Source: AC-32 sp963772975
GTDB taxonomy: Bacteria; Actinomycetota; Thermoleophilia; Gaiellales; Gaiellaceae
Reading direction: 5' to 3'
Assembly (NCBI GenBank): GCA_963772975.1
Contig: CAVYZH010000010.1
Location: 1 to 64,000, forward strand
Length of the DNA: 64,000 nucleotides
The first letter of the stretch is position 1. Every line of letters begins with the position of its first letter. A program made the position numbers and the translations under genes. Under the pieces are notes generated by a model that had not been told where the DNA came from, did no database searches, and saw only the letters and a program-made list of their open reading frames with translations. Positions 17,964 through 26,792 of this stretch are shown piece by piece.

Positions 17964-19364
17964 CGCCGCCGGCTCTTCGGCGCCATCGCGTACAGGCGCG
18001 AGAAGCCGTGCAGGAGCAGGAGGCGCCCGTTGCCCGCGACCGGGACGAAGGCGCCGTCGGGCCAGCGGGTGACCTGACTGCCGGTGCGCGCGTTCAGCGC
18101 GTAGATCCGGTGCTGCCGGTTCGCGAAGTAGACGACCCCGTCCACGACGGTCGCCGCGCCGCCGATCGAGCCGCCGGTGTCGAAACGCCAGAGCGTCGAG
18201 CCGGTCGCGGCCGAGACGCAGTAGAGCGTGCCGTTGTACGAGCCGATGTAGACGCGGCCGTTCCAGACCGCCGGCGAGGAGTAGACGTACGAGCCGGTGC
18301 CGAGCGACCAGAGCCGTGAACCACGCGTCGAGAACGCGGTCAGCGAACCGCCGGTCGAGCTCGGGACGAAGACGCGCCCGTCCGCGGTCGCCGGGGTGCC
18401 GTAGACGCGGCCGTTGACCGAGCCCGACCAGCGCAGGCCGCCGTTGCGCACCGAGAGCGCCAGCAGCCGGCCGCCGTAATCGCCGATGAAGACCGACCCG
18501 CTCGCGTAGGAGGCGCTCGAGGTGATCTTGGTGCCGGCGTTGTAGGTCCACCGAGCGCGGTGCGTCCTCAGGTCGAGCGCGTAGACCGTGCCGTCCCAGG
18601 TGCCGAAGTAGTCGACGCCGTTCAGCACGAGCGGCGATGACTCGATCGGCGCGCCGGTCGTGTAGCTCCAGCGCACCTTGCCGTTGTGCCGGTCGAGCAC
18701 ATAGACGTGGCCGTTCATCGCGTGGACGACCACGTCCTCGCCGTCGACCGCGGGCGAGGAGGCCATGATCCCGCCGAGGTCGCGCCGCCAGACGCGCTTG
18801 CCGTTGCGCATCGAGTAGGCACGGACGCTCGCGTGGTAGTTGGCGACGAAGGCGACGTCGGCGTCGACGACTGCGGGGAACTCCATCAGCCCGCCGACGG
18901 CCGTGCTCCAGACGACGCGGAAGGGCGGCCGCACGCGGATCTCGTCATGCGACTGCGTCCGACCCAGGGTTGGCGCCATAGAGGGGCCACTGCAGCTTCG
19001 CCTGGTAGACGCGCACGCCGACCTTGGGCCGGTTGCGGAACTGGAGGCGCTGCTTGAAGCCGTCGTAGCCGCGCTTGGCGACCTTGACCTGCAGGCGCGA
19101 ATGGCGCGCGATCCGGATCTTCGCCACGCCGTGGTAGTCGGTGCTGCCGCCGAAGCGGCCGACGTGGACGGCCGCGTTGCGCACCGGCTTGCCCGTGTCG
19201 CCGTCGAAGACGATCACGTGCACCTTCGAGCGCTTCGGCGGAGGTGCCGGGGGCGGGTTCAGCTTCGCGGGAACCGCATGTGTGGTGGTCGGCGCCGACT
19301 GCTTCTCCGCGGAACAACCGGCGGCAAGCAGCGCAAGCGCAACCAGAACGACGGGCAGGCGCAC
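17960..19364 (-). CDS. Lipoprotein with carboxypeptidase-like regulatory domain fused to a PQQ-like beta-propeller; one frameshift
   Basis: Signal peptide and lipobox (VRLPVVLVALALLAAGC, GTG 19364) lead into a Pro-rich linker, then a beta-sandwich segment (VHVIVFDGDTGKPVRNAAVHVG) like carboxypeptidase regulatory domains. After LQWPLYGANPG the frame breaks at a GGG run near 18966 and hits a stop. One base fewer gives GRTQSHDEIRVRPPFRVVWS and the whole propeller (PQQ-like blades GDYGGRLLALS, GVVYFANRQHRIYALNARTG). The paralogue downstream shows the same junction (IRWPMYRFDP), which supports one gene. Read naively it would be annotated as two proteins. An ATG 33 bp upstream (19397) is an alternative start. 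Confidence 0.78.
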
Positions 19365-19406
19365 CCGCCCCAGGCTAGAGACCCCTACGGTTGCCATACG
19401 CCGGTT

Positions 19407-20516
19407 CTAGCGGGTGCCCTCCGCCTTCTCCCACATCAGCGGCGCGCCCTCGCGCAGGTAGCGCACGAGCGCGGCCATCGTGGCGGCCGTCATCAGGAGG
19501 TAGTACCAGGCGATCCCGGCCCCCGGCACGCGGAGCCTGAGCTTGCCCGCGGCCGCGAGCAGCAGCCAGAGCGCCTGCGCGGCGAGTGCCGCCTGGTAGA
19601 TCCAGCCCTCGCCGACGAGCGCGATGCTCGTCACCAGCAGCCCGACGTGCAGGAAGCCGCTCGCGTAGCGCAGCACTCGGTGTGAAAACAGCTCGAACAG
19701 ATACATCGGCGGCACCCCGCGCAGCGGGCCTGCTTCGAAGAGGTACCGCCACGACCACGGCAGCATCCGCACCTTGCGCCGGAACTCGTCCTCGCTGTGG
19801 CGCGAGGGCTTCTCGAATGCGAGCGCCTCGGGCTCGTAGACCGCGCGGCGGCCCTTCTGCACCATCAGGTTCGGGAAGCCCTGGTCGTGGCCGAATGGCC
19901 ATTCGACGTAGTCGGAGCGCCGCACCGCGTAGATCGCGCCGTTCCCGCCCGTGATCGAGCCGAGCGCGGACTCGCTCTCGCGCAGCCACATCTCGTAGCG
20001 CCAGTAGAGGCCCTCCTGGTTCGTCCCGTCATCGCGCTGGAAGCGGACCTGGCCGCAGACGTAGGCGACGTCCGGGTCGGCGAAGTTGCGCACGAGCTTG
20101 CGCAGCGCCTCGGGCGACCAGGTCGCGTTCGCATCGCCGAAGGCGAGGATCTCGCTCTCGGTCTCGCGGACCGCGCGGTTCATCGTCGGCAGCTTCCCGC
20201 CGCGCTCGGCCTCGAGCAGGCGAACGCCCTCGTAGCCGCCGACGATCTCGTGCGTGCGGTCGGTCGAGCCGTCGGAGGCGACCACGAGCTGGAGCTTGTC
20301 GGCCGGGTAGTCGAGCTCGAGCAGGTTCTCGACGCGGCCGCCGATCACGTCCTCCTCGTCGTGCGCGGGGACGATCAGCGTGACGGTCGGCTCGATCTCC
20401 GCCTTGCGCACGGGCCGCTCGCGGACGCGCCGCAGCGCCGCAGCGGCGACGGGATAGCCGACGTGGGTCCACGCCAGGCCCGCCGCGCTTGCCCAGAAGA
20501 TCGCCTTCAGGATCAC
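19407..20516 (-). CDS. Membrane-associated family 2 glycosyltransferase
   Basis: 369-residue GT2 enzyme. An N-terminal membrane segment (MILKAIFWASAAGLAWTHVG) is followed by the catalytic domain: TLIVPAHDEEDVI, VVASDGSTDRT, GDANATWSPEAL (acidic motif) and SITGGNGAIYAVRRSDYVEW. The C-terminus carries three or four membrane spans (LHVGLLVTSIALVG onwards). The layout matches hyaluronan-synthase-like or N-glycosyltransferases. GTG start, 9 bp after the FemAB-like gene. Donor and acceptor unknown. Confidence 0.85.
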   Translation of the reverse strand: MILKAIFWASAAGLAWTHVGYPVAAAALRRVRERPVRKAEIEPTVTLIVPAHDEEDVIGGRVENLLELDYPADKLQLVVASDGSTDRTHEIVGGYEGVRLLEAERGGKLPTMNRAVRETESEILAFGDANATWSPEALRKLVRNFADPDVAYVCGQVRFQRDDGTNQEGLYWRYEMWLRESESALGSITGGNGAIYAVRRSDYVEWPFGHDQGFPNLMVQKGRRAVYEPEALAFEKPSRHSEDEFRRKVRMLPWSWRYLFEAGPLRGVPPMYLFELFSHRVLRYASGFLHVGLLVTSIALVGEGWIYQAALAAQALWLLLAAAGKLRLRVPGAGIAWYYLLMTAATMAALVRYLREGAPLMWEKAEGTR

Positions 20517-20525
20517 GGCCCGAAG

Positions 20526-21443
20526 CTACCCGCTCGGGCGGCGATAAGCGGGGAAGAAGCCCTCGTAGCCCGCCTCGCCGCCGCTCAGTTCGCGGTAGGC
20601 GCCCTCGTCGTGGATCGCCTTGCCGACGGCGGCCTCGACCAGGCCCTCGGGGTCGAAGCGCGCCTTGAAATGGTGCAGCGAGTCGGGCTTGCCGCCCAGG
20701 CCGCCGCCGAGGTGGAAGCGCTCGTAGCCGTTCGCCTGCGCCAAGCGGGCGGCCTCGAGCAGGACGAGAGTCGAGGAGCCGGTCTCGCGGCCCTTGTCCG
20801 TCGTGCCACTGAGGTGGTAGTGCAGCCACGGCGGACTCGCCATGCACAGCGCGCTCGCGACCACGTCGCCGTCGATGGCCGCGTCGAAGCGGACGAGCGG
20901 CAGCTCTCCGAGTCGTTCCCAGTAGGCGGGCTCGAACAGGTAGAAGGGATCGGCGTCGATCCTCCGCATCGTGTCCTCGTAGAGGGGCACGAACTCACCC
21001 AGGCCGTCGTGCTGCGTGACGGTGGCCCCGGCGTTCTCGGCCTTGCGCACCTTGTTGCGGTGCTTGAAGTGCAGGCCGGCGAGCAGGTCGCGCTCCGGTT
21101 CGACGCGCCAGGCAACGGTGGGCGCGAGCTGGTCGACGTGGATCGGCGCGCCCTGCTGGTTCGCCAGCAGCGGGTGGAAGCGGACGAACGTCGAGACGAC
21201 GCCGCGCTCACGCGCCCAGTCCTCGTACGCCTCCCAGAAGCCCGGCCCGGTCGGGCCGCCGTAGCCGTACGGGCTGACCACGTCCAGCGGGCTCTCGCGC
21301 TCGATTCCCGCGAAGAAGGCGCCGTCGTGCTCGAGCAGGAAGGGCCGCCCGCCGTCGAGCAGCGCCGCGCTCTCGACGTAAGCACGGCGGTAGTACGCGT
21401 CGAGCTCGAGCCCGTCCCACTCGGCGGGCGCGACCTCCCTCAC
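20526..21443 (-). CDS. FemAB/GNAT-like acyl- or aminoacyltransferase
   Basis: 305 residues with the double-GNAT pattern of FemAB- and CelD-related proteins: an N-terminal half with FLLEHDGAFFAGIERES, and a C-terminal half with LHFKHRNKVRKAENAGATV, DAAIDGDVVASALCMASPPWLHYHLSGT and KGRETGSSTLVLLEAARLAQANG, ending GGGLGGKPDSLHHFKARF. FemAB proteins add amino acids to cell-wall peptides from aminoacyl-tRNA; relatives acylate exopolysaccharide sugars. GTG 21443 overlaps the transferase stop (GTGA). In this locus, with four ATP-grasp genes, decoration of the glycan with amino acids is a reasonable inference. Confidence 0.7.
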   Translation of the reverse strand: MREVAPAEWDGLELDAYYRRAYVESAALLDGGRPFLLEHDGAFFAGIERESPLDVVSPYGYGGPTGPGFWEAYEDWARERGVVSTFVRFHPLLANQQGAPIHVDQLAPTVAWRVEPERDLLAGLHFKHRNKVRKAENAGATVTQHDGLGEFVPLYEDTMRRIDADPFYLFEPAYWERLGELPLVRFDAAIDGDVVASALCMASPPWLHYHLSGTTDKGRETGSSTLVLLEAARLAQANGYERFHLGGGLGGKPDSLHHFKARFDPEGLVEAAVGKAIHDEGAYRELSGGEAGYEGFFPAYRRPSG

Positions 21444-22072
21444 TCGCCGCTCCGCTTGGCGCGCTCGATGTTCAGCGTGTCCTCGACCGGCGCCGGCTCG
21501 GGGCGGCCCAGCTGCGTGAAGGTCATCAGCACGATCCGCGCGTCGAGCCAGAGCGACCAGTTGTCGACGTACCAGGCGTCGAGCCGGAAGCGCTCTTCCC
21601 AGGGAATCTCGTCGCGGCCCAGCACCTGTGCCCAACCGGTGATCCCGGGCTTGACGTCCAGGCGGCGGCGGTCGGCGGGCTCGTAGTTCGCGACCTGCTC
21701 GATGAGGTCCGGACGCGGGCCGACGAGGCTCATCTGGCCGCGCAGCACGTTCCAGAGTTGCGGCAGCTCATCGAGACTCGTGCGCCGCAGGAAGCGCCCG
21801 CTGCGCGTGATCCGCGGGTCGTTCGGAAGCAGGCCGAACGGGTCGTCGCTGAGCTTCAGCTCGCGGCCGAGCTCGACCGCGTTCGGGACCATCGTGCGGA
21901 ACTTGAGCATCGAGAACGGCTTCGCGCCCTTGCCGGCGCGGCGCTGGCGGAAGATCACCGGCCGGCCCGACTCGAGCACGATCCAGAGCGCGAGCCCGGC
22001 AAAGACCGGCGAGAGCAGCACGAGCCCGAGCGCGGCGAGCAGCCGGTCGAGCACCCACTTCACGGCTCTCAC
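21440..22072 (-). CDS. Bacterial sugar transferase (short, WcaJ/PglC-type initiating phosphoglycosyltransferase)
   Basis: 210-residue monotopic phosphoglycosyltransferase catalytic domain with no N-terminal membrane region beyond one re-entrant helix (VLDRLLAALGLVLLSPVFAGLALWI). Motifs: KPFSMLKFRTM, FLRRTSLDELPQLWNVLRGQMSLVGPRPDL and VKPGITGWAQVLGRDE. It would load undecaprenyl phosphate with a second kind of sugar-1-phosphate. With the long-form enzyme at 1635-3165 it makes two initiating enzymes in one locus, suggesting two glycans or alternative repeat units. The GTG start overlaps the upstream glycosyltransferase stop. Confidence 0.88.
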   Translation of the reverse strand: MRAVKWVLDRLLAALGLVLLSPVFAGLALWIVLESGRPVIFRQRRAGKGAKPFSMLKFRTMVPNAVELGRELKLSDDPFGLLPNDPRITRSGRFLRRTSLDELPQLWNVLRGQMSLVGPRPDLIEQVANYEPADRRRLDVKPGITGWAQVLGRDEIPWEERFRLDAWYVDNWSLWLDARIVLMTFTQLGRPEPAPVEDTLNIERAKRSGE

Positions 22073-23160
22073 GCGACAACCTCGCGGTAGACGGCCTCGT
22101 GAGCCGCAGCGGCGGCATCCCAGGTCAGCGCCCGTCGGGCTGCTTCTGCTCCTTCATAGGCTTTCGCCAGCTCGTCCTCTTCGAGCAGCTCCCGCAGCGC
22201 GACGGCGAAAGCCTGAGGATCCTCGGGCGGCACGACTCGGCCCGCCCCGAACTCGCGGATCGCGTCGGGAAGGCCGCCAACGTCGGTCACCACTGCAGGG
22301 CGTCCGTGACCGAGCGCGGTCGCGAGGACGCCGGAGCTGTCGATCTTGCGGTAGGGCAAGGCCACGAGCGTAGCTTCGGCCATCAGCTGCGGAACCGCCT
22401 CGTCGGGCAGGAAGCCGAGCCGCCACTCGACGCGATCGGCGACGCCGAGCCCGGCCGCCAGGCGCTGCAGCGGCTCGACCGGGTCGAGCGGGTCGCCGGC
22501 GACGACGAGGCGCGCGTCGGGAACCTCGGCGAGCGCGCGCAAGAGCACGTCGAGGCCCTTGTACTCGCGGATCAGGCCGAAGAAGAGGATCGTCCGGCCG
22601 CTCGGCGGCGTGGTCTCGAGGCCGCTCTCGAAGACCGGGTGCTGGATGCGCGCGAGCTTCTCGCGCGGGACGCCGGTCGCCGCCAGCTGCTCGATCGCCC
22701 GCTCCGACTGGACGATCACGCGCGCCGCGAGCGCCAGCGCCTCGCTCCAGGCCGCGGCGTTTCGCTCGCGCCGCGGGAGCACGTCGTGCGCCGTCAGCAC
22801 GAGCGGCGCCCTCAAGCGGCGCAGCCAGTGCATGTCGTAGCGCGGGATCGCGAGCCACTGGACGTGCGCCACGTCGGGGTCGAGCCGCCGCACGCGCCGC
22901 AGCAGACGCGCCGCGCTCGGCGCGTACTCGAGCCCCTTCAGCACGAGCCTGGCGCGTGAGCGAGGGGAGCGCCGGACGAGCCGCGACGAGACCGGCAGGA
23001 AGATCTCCTCGCGCCGGTAGCCCTCGGGCTCGGGCACGTCGCCGTGGGTGAACGGCGCGGTCAGGAGCGTGACGTCGTGGCCGCGCCGCGCGAGCGCCGA
23101 GGCGAGCGCGTGGTCGTAGGGAACCGTGAAGCTCGGCGGGTCGAGCAGCGCGACACGCAT
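22069..23160 (-). CDS. Family 4 glycosyltransferase
   Basis: 363-residue GT-B fold enzyme. N-terminal domain: VALLDPPSFTVPYDHALASALARRGHDVTLLT, then HVQWLAIPRYD and LVLTAHDVLPRR; C-terminal donor-binding domain with ILFFGLIREYKGLDVLLRAL, VEWRLGFLPDEAVPQLM and the GT4 motif region SSGVLATALGHGRPAVVTDVGGLPD. It transfers a sugar with retention to the growing glycan. ATG 23160 lies one base after the 166-bp palindrome, so its ribosome-binding site (GGAGGGG, about 23167-23173) is inside that element. Confidence 0.88.
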   Translation of the reverse strand: MRVALLDPPSFTVPYDHALASALARRGHDVTLLTAPFTHGDVPEPEGYRREEIFLPVSSRLVRRSPRSRARLVLKGLEYAPSAARLLRRVRRLDPDVAHVQWLAIPRYDMHWLRRLRAPLVLTAHDVLPRRERNAAAWSEALALAARVIVQSERAIEQLAATGVPREKLARIQHPVFESGLETTPPSGRTILFFGLIREYKGLDVLLRALAEVPDARLVVAGDPLDPVEPLQRLAAGLGVADRVEWRLGFLPDEAVPQLMAEATLVALPYRKIDSSGVLATALGHGRPAVVTDVGGLPDAIREFGAGRVVPPEDPQAFAVALRELLEEDELAKAYEGAEAARRALTWDAAAAAHEAVYREVVA

Positions 23161-23161
23161 T

Positions 23162-23327
23162 TAGTGCCCCTCCAGGCGACACGAGCCGGCCTCTGGCCCG
23201 CGATCACGCGGCGCCGTGAACCACGCTCGTCCTTGCAAAGGCACCCAGCCTTGGCGGCGGCCGAGCGTGGCCCCCGGCTTGGTGCTCGCGACCCAGAGAC
23301 TCGGCTGTATCACCTGAAGTGGCACTA
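23162..23327 (-). repeat. Second 166-bp near-palindrome, from the ATP-grasp stop codon to the next start codon
   Basis: Read on minus, it begins with the TAG stop of the ATP-grasp gene (TAGTGCC) and ends GGCACTA, one base before ATG 23160. The arms pair in blocks: CAGG, AGCCG, CTCTGG, CGCGA, CAC, and an inner CCACGCTCG / CGAGCGTGG at 23262-23270 and 23221-23229, topped by a small CAAGG / CCTTTG hairpin. Five arm differences are T-versus-C, giving U-G pairs on the minus (sense) strand; none of the arm differences gives an A-C pair. The length equals the element at 8565-8730 although the sequence differs. It carries the downstream ribosome-binding site. Confidence 0.72.
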
Positions 23328-24473
23328 GACGATCTTCGAGCGCGCGTAGGCAGGCACACCCAGCGCCGGCAGCGGGTCGTCCGCCGCGAACACGCCGCGC
23401 ACCTTGTGCCGCTGGAGATACGGGCGCGCCCAGCCGGCAGGCGTCAGCTCGCGCCGCCTCGCCATCTGCAGCGAGACCGACAGATCCTTGGCGAAGAACG
23501 CCCACCAGAGCTCCTGCTGCAGGTCGACTGGCTCCGGCTCGGGCCTCCCGCAGAGATCGTCGTACGCGATCCGGGCCATGTCGAAGTGATGCGTCATCGC
23601 GACCCCGGCCCACATCGGCACGCGGGTGTTCACCTCGAGCAGCTTGTAGTCGCCGTCACGCCGGTCATAGGCGAACTCGACCTGGGCGAAGCCCTTGTAG
23701 CCGGCGCTCTCGAGCAGACGAAGCCCAAGCTCGCGCACGCGCGGCTGCGGAGTCGTCCGGAAGACGGCGCTCGTGCCGAAATGGAGCGGGCCCTGGCGCA
23801 CCTTCACGCCCGTCGCGGTGGCCAGCGGAAGGCCGCTGCGGCCGAGGTAGGCGAACAGCGACCAGATCGCGTCCTCGGAGTCGGGCACGAGCTCCTGGAC
23901 GACCGTGTCGAAGCCGCGCTCCTTCGCCCGCTTCCACTGCGCGACCAGCTCATCCGGCGTCTGCGCGACCAGTACCTTCTCCCCGAACGAGCCGGCGAAG
24001 TGCTGGCCCTCGACCGGTTTGAGCAGGAACGGCGGCCGCAGGTCGAGCGAGCGCAGCGTGTCGATCGACTCCGCCGCGACGGTGCGCGGCGCGTCGACAC
24101 CGGCGCGCTCGGCTTCCTGCGGCAGCGTCGCCTTGTGCCGCAGGCGACGCGCTGCGTCGGGATCGTCGGGCAGCGGCAGCTCGTACAGCTCGCTCACCTC
24201 GTCCCAGTGACGGAGGACAAGCTCGACGTGGTCGTCGCGCTCGGGCAGCAGCACGGGCTTGACGTCGCCCAGCGCGTGGGCGCGCAGCGCCTTCAGCACC
24301 GCCTCGTCGCCCTGAGCGCGCGAGACCTCGCGCAGGTAGCGCGAGCGCGCTCCGAACTCGTGCGGGTGCATCGTGATCCCGGTCACGGGCACGCCGCGGC
24401 GGCCGAGGCTGCGCGCGAACGAGAGCCCGGCCCAGAGCAGGCCGAGCACGACTGCGGGCCGCTCAGCCGGCAA
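23325..24473 (-). CDS. ATP-grasp enzyme (carboxylate-amine ligase type)
   Basis: 382 residues with the ATP-grasp fold: an N-terminal pre-domain (VVLGLLWAGLSFARSLGRRGVPVTGI), a lysine pair for ATP (LRHKATLP; PPFLLKPVEGQHF), and metal ligands in GFAQVEFAYD...YKLLEVNTRVPMW. It would join a carboxylate to an amine or thiol through an acyl phosphate. The best TTG start (24473) overlaps the preceding glycosyltransferase stop by 11 bp. It resembles the other ATP-grasp proteins at 30042 and 39717 in layout. Role inferred: amide decoration of the glycan or its precursor. Confidence 0.78.
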   Translation of the reverse strand: MPAERPAVVLGLLWAGLSFARSLGRRGVPVTGITMHPHEFGARSRYLREVSRAQGDEAVLKALRAHALGDVKPVLLPERDDHVELVLRHWDEVSELYELPLPDDPDAARRLRHKATLPQEAERAGVDAPRTVAAESIDTLRSLDLRPPFLLKPVEGQHFAGSFGEKVLVAQTPDELVAQWKRAKERGFDTVVQELVPDSEDAIWSLFAYLGRSGLPLATATGVKVRQGPLHFGTSAVFRTTPQPRVRELGLRLLESAGYKGFAQVEFAYDRRDGDYKLLEVNTRVPMWAGVAMTHHFDMARIAYDDLCGRPEPEPVDLQQELWWAFFAKDLSVSLQMARRRELTPAGWARPYLQRHKVRGVFAADDPLPALGVPAYARSKIV

Positions 24474-25473
24474 GCGCGTCCTCGTAGGCCTGGATCGTCA
24501 AGTCGGTGACCGCCGGCCAGGTGAAGTGCTCGCGGATGCGCTCGCGGCCGGCCTGGCCCATCCGGCGACGCAAGTCGGCATCGCCGAGCAGACGCTCGAG
24601 CGCGGCCCGCAGCGCTCCGACGTTGCGTGGCGGCACGAGCAGCCCGGTCTCGCCATCGACGACCAGGTCGAGCAGCCCGCCGACCGCGCTCGCGACCACC
24701 GGCCGGCCGGCCGCCATCGCCTCGGCGCACGCGACGCCGAAGCCCTCGCGGTGCGACGGCACCGCCACCACCGCCGCCCGCTCGTACAACGGTGGCAGCT
24801 CGTGATGCGGCACGAACCCGAGCGCCCCAGGAACCTGTGCCCGCAGCGGGCCGTCGCCCGCAACCGTCAGCTTCATACCCTCGGCGGCCTGCACGAGCTC
24901 GAGGATGCCCTTCTCCGGCGAGAGCCGCCCGACGTACATGACCTCAGGCGGCTCGGCCGGGTCGCCCACCTGCTCGGGCAGCTCGACCGCGCTCGGGATC
25001 ACGCGCACCTCGCGCGCGCCGAGCTCGCGGGCCGCCTCGGCGAGCGCGTTCGAGGCGCAGATCGTGAGCCGCGCCCGCGCGAGCACGCGCCGCGCCAGGC
25101 CGCGCATCCGCCGCGCCAGCTCGACGTCGGTCCCCCAGAGCTGCACCACGAACGGCTTGCCCGTCGCCAGCGCGACCGCGCCGGAAGGCAGCCAGTGCGC
25201 GTGCACGAGATCGGCGTCGCGGGACGCGCGGTGAGCCGCCTGGGCGAACGAGCCGAGCATCGCCGGCACGAGCGCCGCCTTCCACGGCGAGCGCCTGAGG
25301 TTGCCCATCACGCCCGAGCCGTAGGCGATCCCGAAGTGGCGGAACGACGCCGGCGAGACGACGTCGACCTCGACCCCGCGCTCGCGCAGCTGCTCGACCG
25401 CGTCGGCGACGAAGTTCCCGGCCGGGTCACCCTCGTAGCGCGGGTACGAGGTCGTCAGCACGACGACCTTCAT
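24463..25473 (-). CDS. Family 4 glycosyltransferase
   Basis: 336-residue GT-B enzyme with all GT4 hallmarks: VVVLTTSYPRYEGDPAGNFV at the N-terminus, DLVHAHWLPSGAVAL, then VMYVGRLSPEKGILELVQA, LTVAGDGPLR and the E-X7-E type motif SHREGFGVACAEAMAAGRPVVASAVGG. ATG 25473 overlaps the stop of the ligase gene (ATGA). Part of the minus-strand glycan run; donor sugar not predictable. Confidence 0.9.
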   Translation of the reverse strand: MKVVVLTTSYPRYEGDPAGNFVADAVEQLRERGVEVDVVSPASFRHFGIAYGSGVMGNLRRSPWKAALVPAMLGSFAQAAHRASRDADLVHAHWLPSGAVALATGKPFVVQLWGTDVELARRMRGLARRVLARARLTICASNALAEAARELGAREVRVIPSAVELPEQVGDPAEPPEVMYVGRLSPEKGILELVQAAEGMKLTVAGDGPLRAQVPGALGFVPHHELPPLYERAAVVAVPSHREGFGVACAEAMAAGRPVVASAVGGLLDLVVDGETGLLVPPRNVGALRAALERLLGDADLRRRMGQAGRERIREHFTWPAVTDLTIQAYEDALAG

Positions 25474-26792
25474 CGCTGAGAGAAGACCGCGGGCGTCGCC
25501 AGCACCAGCATCACGAAGACGTAGAAATAGAGGAACGGGATCGTCAGGTAGAAGGCGTTCGAGGCCAGCGTTCCCACGAGCGCCGCGGTCATCCCCCACG
25601 CCAGCGGGCGCAGCCTCGCGGCCAGCGGATCGCCCGCCGCCGCGAGCGCCTGGCCGAGCCGCCGCGCCACGCTCAGGCGCAGGAACAGCCACCAGAGGAA
25701 GACCGCGAACAGCGCCGCGCCGACGAGCCCGCCCTCCACGATCAGCATCACGTAGTAGGAGTGCGGCCCCCAGTTCGTCTTGCCGGTGACGAACTCGTAG
25801 TAGACCGAGAAGTTGTTGAAGCCGAGCCCGAACAACGGGTGCTGGTGCAGCACCTGCGGGATGAAGTCGTAGACGCCGAGGTGCGCGCTGGTCGAGCTGC
25901 CGCCGGTCTGGATCCGCGAGCGGATCACAACGCTGAAGAAGTGCCGCCGGTGGTAGAGCTCGAACGCGATTGGGATCGCGACGAGGCCGAGCGGCAGCAG
26001 CGCGAGCCGCGAGAAGAGCAGGTGCCGGTACGGGATCAACAGGACGATCGTCCCGAAGATCAGGCCGAGCAGGCCGCTGCGCGAGAGGGTCGCGAGCTCG
26101 GCGAGCAGCAGGAAGCCGATCACCACCGCGAGCGGCGTCCGCAGCCGGTGCCCGCGCTCGAGCCGCAGATAGAGCGGCGAGAGGATCAGGATCGGCAGGA
26201 GCAACTCAATCGCGAGGTGGTTCGGGTCGCCGGTGAGCGCGTTCGGCCGGTAGACGCTCGAGCCATTGACTGCGCCGTAGATGTTGATCTGGCTCGCGCC
26301 GTGGGTGAGCGGCTCCAGCACGACCGAGTCGAGGTTGTGCCCGGCCTGCGCGGCCAGCAGCTGCAGGATCCCGTAGGCGCCGTTGAACGCGATCCCGCCG
26401 AGAAACCAGGCCAGCGTGCGCCAGTAGAAGTCGAGCGGCTTCCGCGCGAGGTAGATCACGCCGGCGATCAGGAAGCCGAAGTGCAGCAGCCACTTCGTCA
26501 GGCCCTTCACGAACTGGTCGAGCGCCTGGCCGGTCTCGAGGTTGAAGAAGCCGATCAGGTAGACGAGCAGGAATGCCGCCAGGAAGGCGAGCAGCACGGC
26601 GGCCGTGCGCGGCGCGGGCCGGCCGCCGCGGCCGAGCCGGTCGAGCGCGTAGAAAAGCAGGAAGCCGCCCGCGGTCAGGTCGGCCAGGAAGACGGAGCCC
26701 GCCGCGTTCCACTGCACCTTGGCGAACGTGCACGTGAACACGGCCGCGAGGAAGAAGAACGGGACAAGCCTGCTCTCGCGCTGCGCCGTCAC
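25470..26792 (-). CDS. O-antigen ligase/polymerase family membrane protein (Wzy/WaaL-like)
   Basis: 440 residues with about ten to twelve membrane segments and one large loop, the Wzy_C topology. Before the loop are repeated segments such as LAIELLLPILILSPLYL and LLGLIFGTIVLLIPY. The loop itself contains RIQTGGSSTSAHLGVYDFIPQVLHQHPLFGLGFNNF, with the conserved arginine/histidine features of the family and HSYYVMLIVEGGLVGAALF after it. It polymerises or ligates lipid-linked glycan outside the membrane. GTG 26792 overlaps the stop of the neighbouring glycosyltransferase. A second member lies at 47229. Confidence 0.85.
   Translation of the reverse strand: MTAQRESRLVPFFFLAAVFTCTFAKVQWNAAGSVFLADLTAGGFLLFYALDRLGRGGRPAPRTAAVLLAFLAAFLLVYLIGFFNLETGQALDQFVKGLTKWLLHFGFLIAGVIYLARKPLDFYWRTLAWFLGGIAFNGAYGILQLLAAQAGHNLDSVVLEPLTHGASQINIYGAVNGSSVYRPNALTGDPNHLAIELLLPILILSPLYLRLERGHRLRTPLAVVIGFLLLAELATLSRSGLLGLIFGTIVLLIPYRHLLFSRLALLPLGLVAIPIAFELYHRRHFFSVVIRSRIQTGGSSTSAHLGVYDFIPQVLHQHPLFGLGFNNFSVYYEFVTGKTNWGPHSYYVMLIVEGGLVGAALFAVFLWWLFLRLSVARRLGQALAAAGDPLAARLRPLAWGMTAALVGTLASNAFYLTIPFLYFYVFVMLVLATPAVFSQR

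Noticed and set aside
23161..23613. Minus-strand frame running through the palindrome at 23162
   Set aside because: Its sequence is an out-of-frame reading of the ATP-grasp gene end plus the palindrome arms; no domain, and it conflicts with the coupled gene order.
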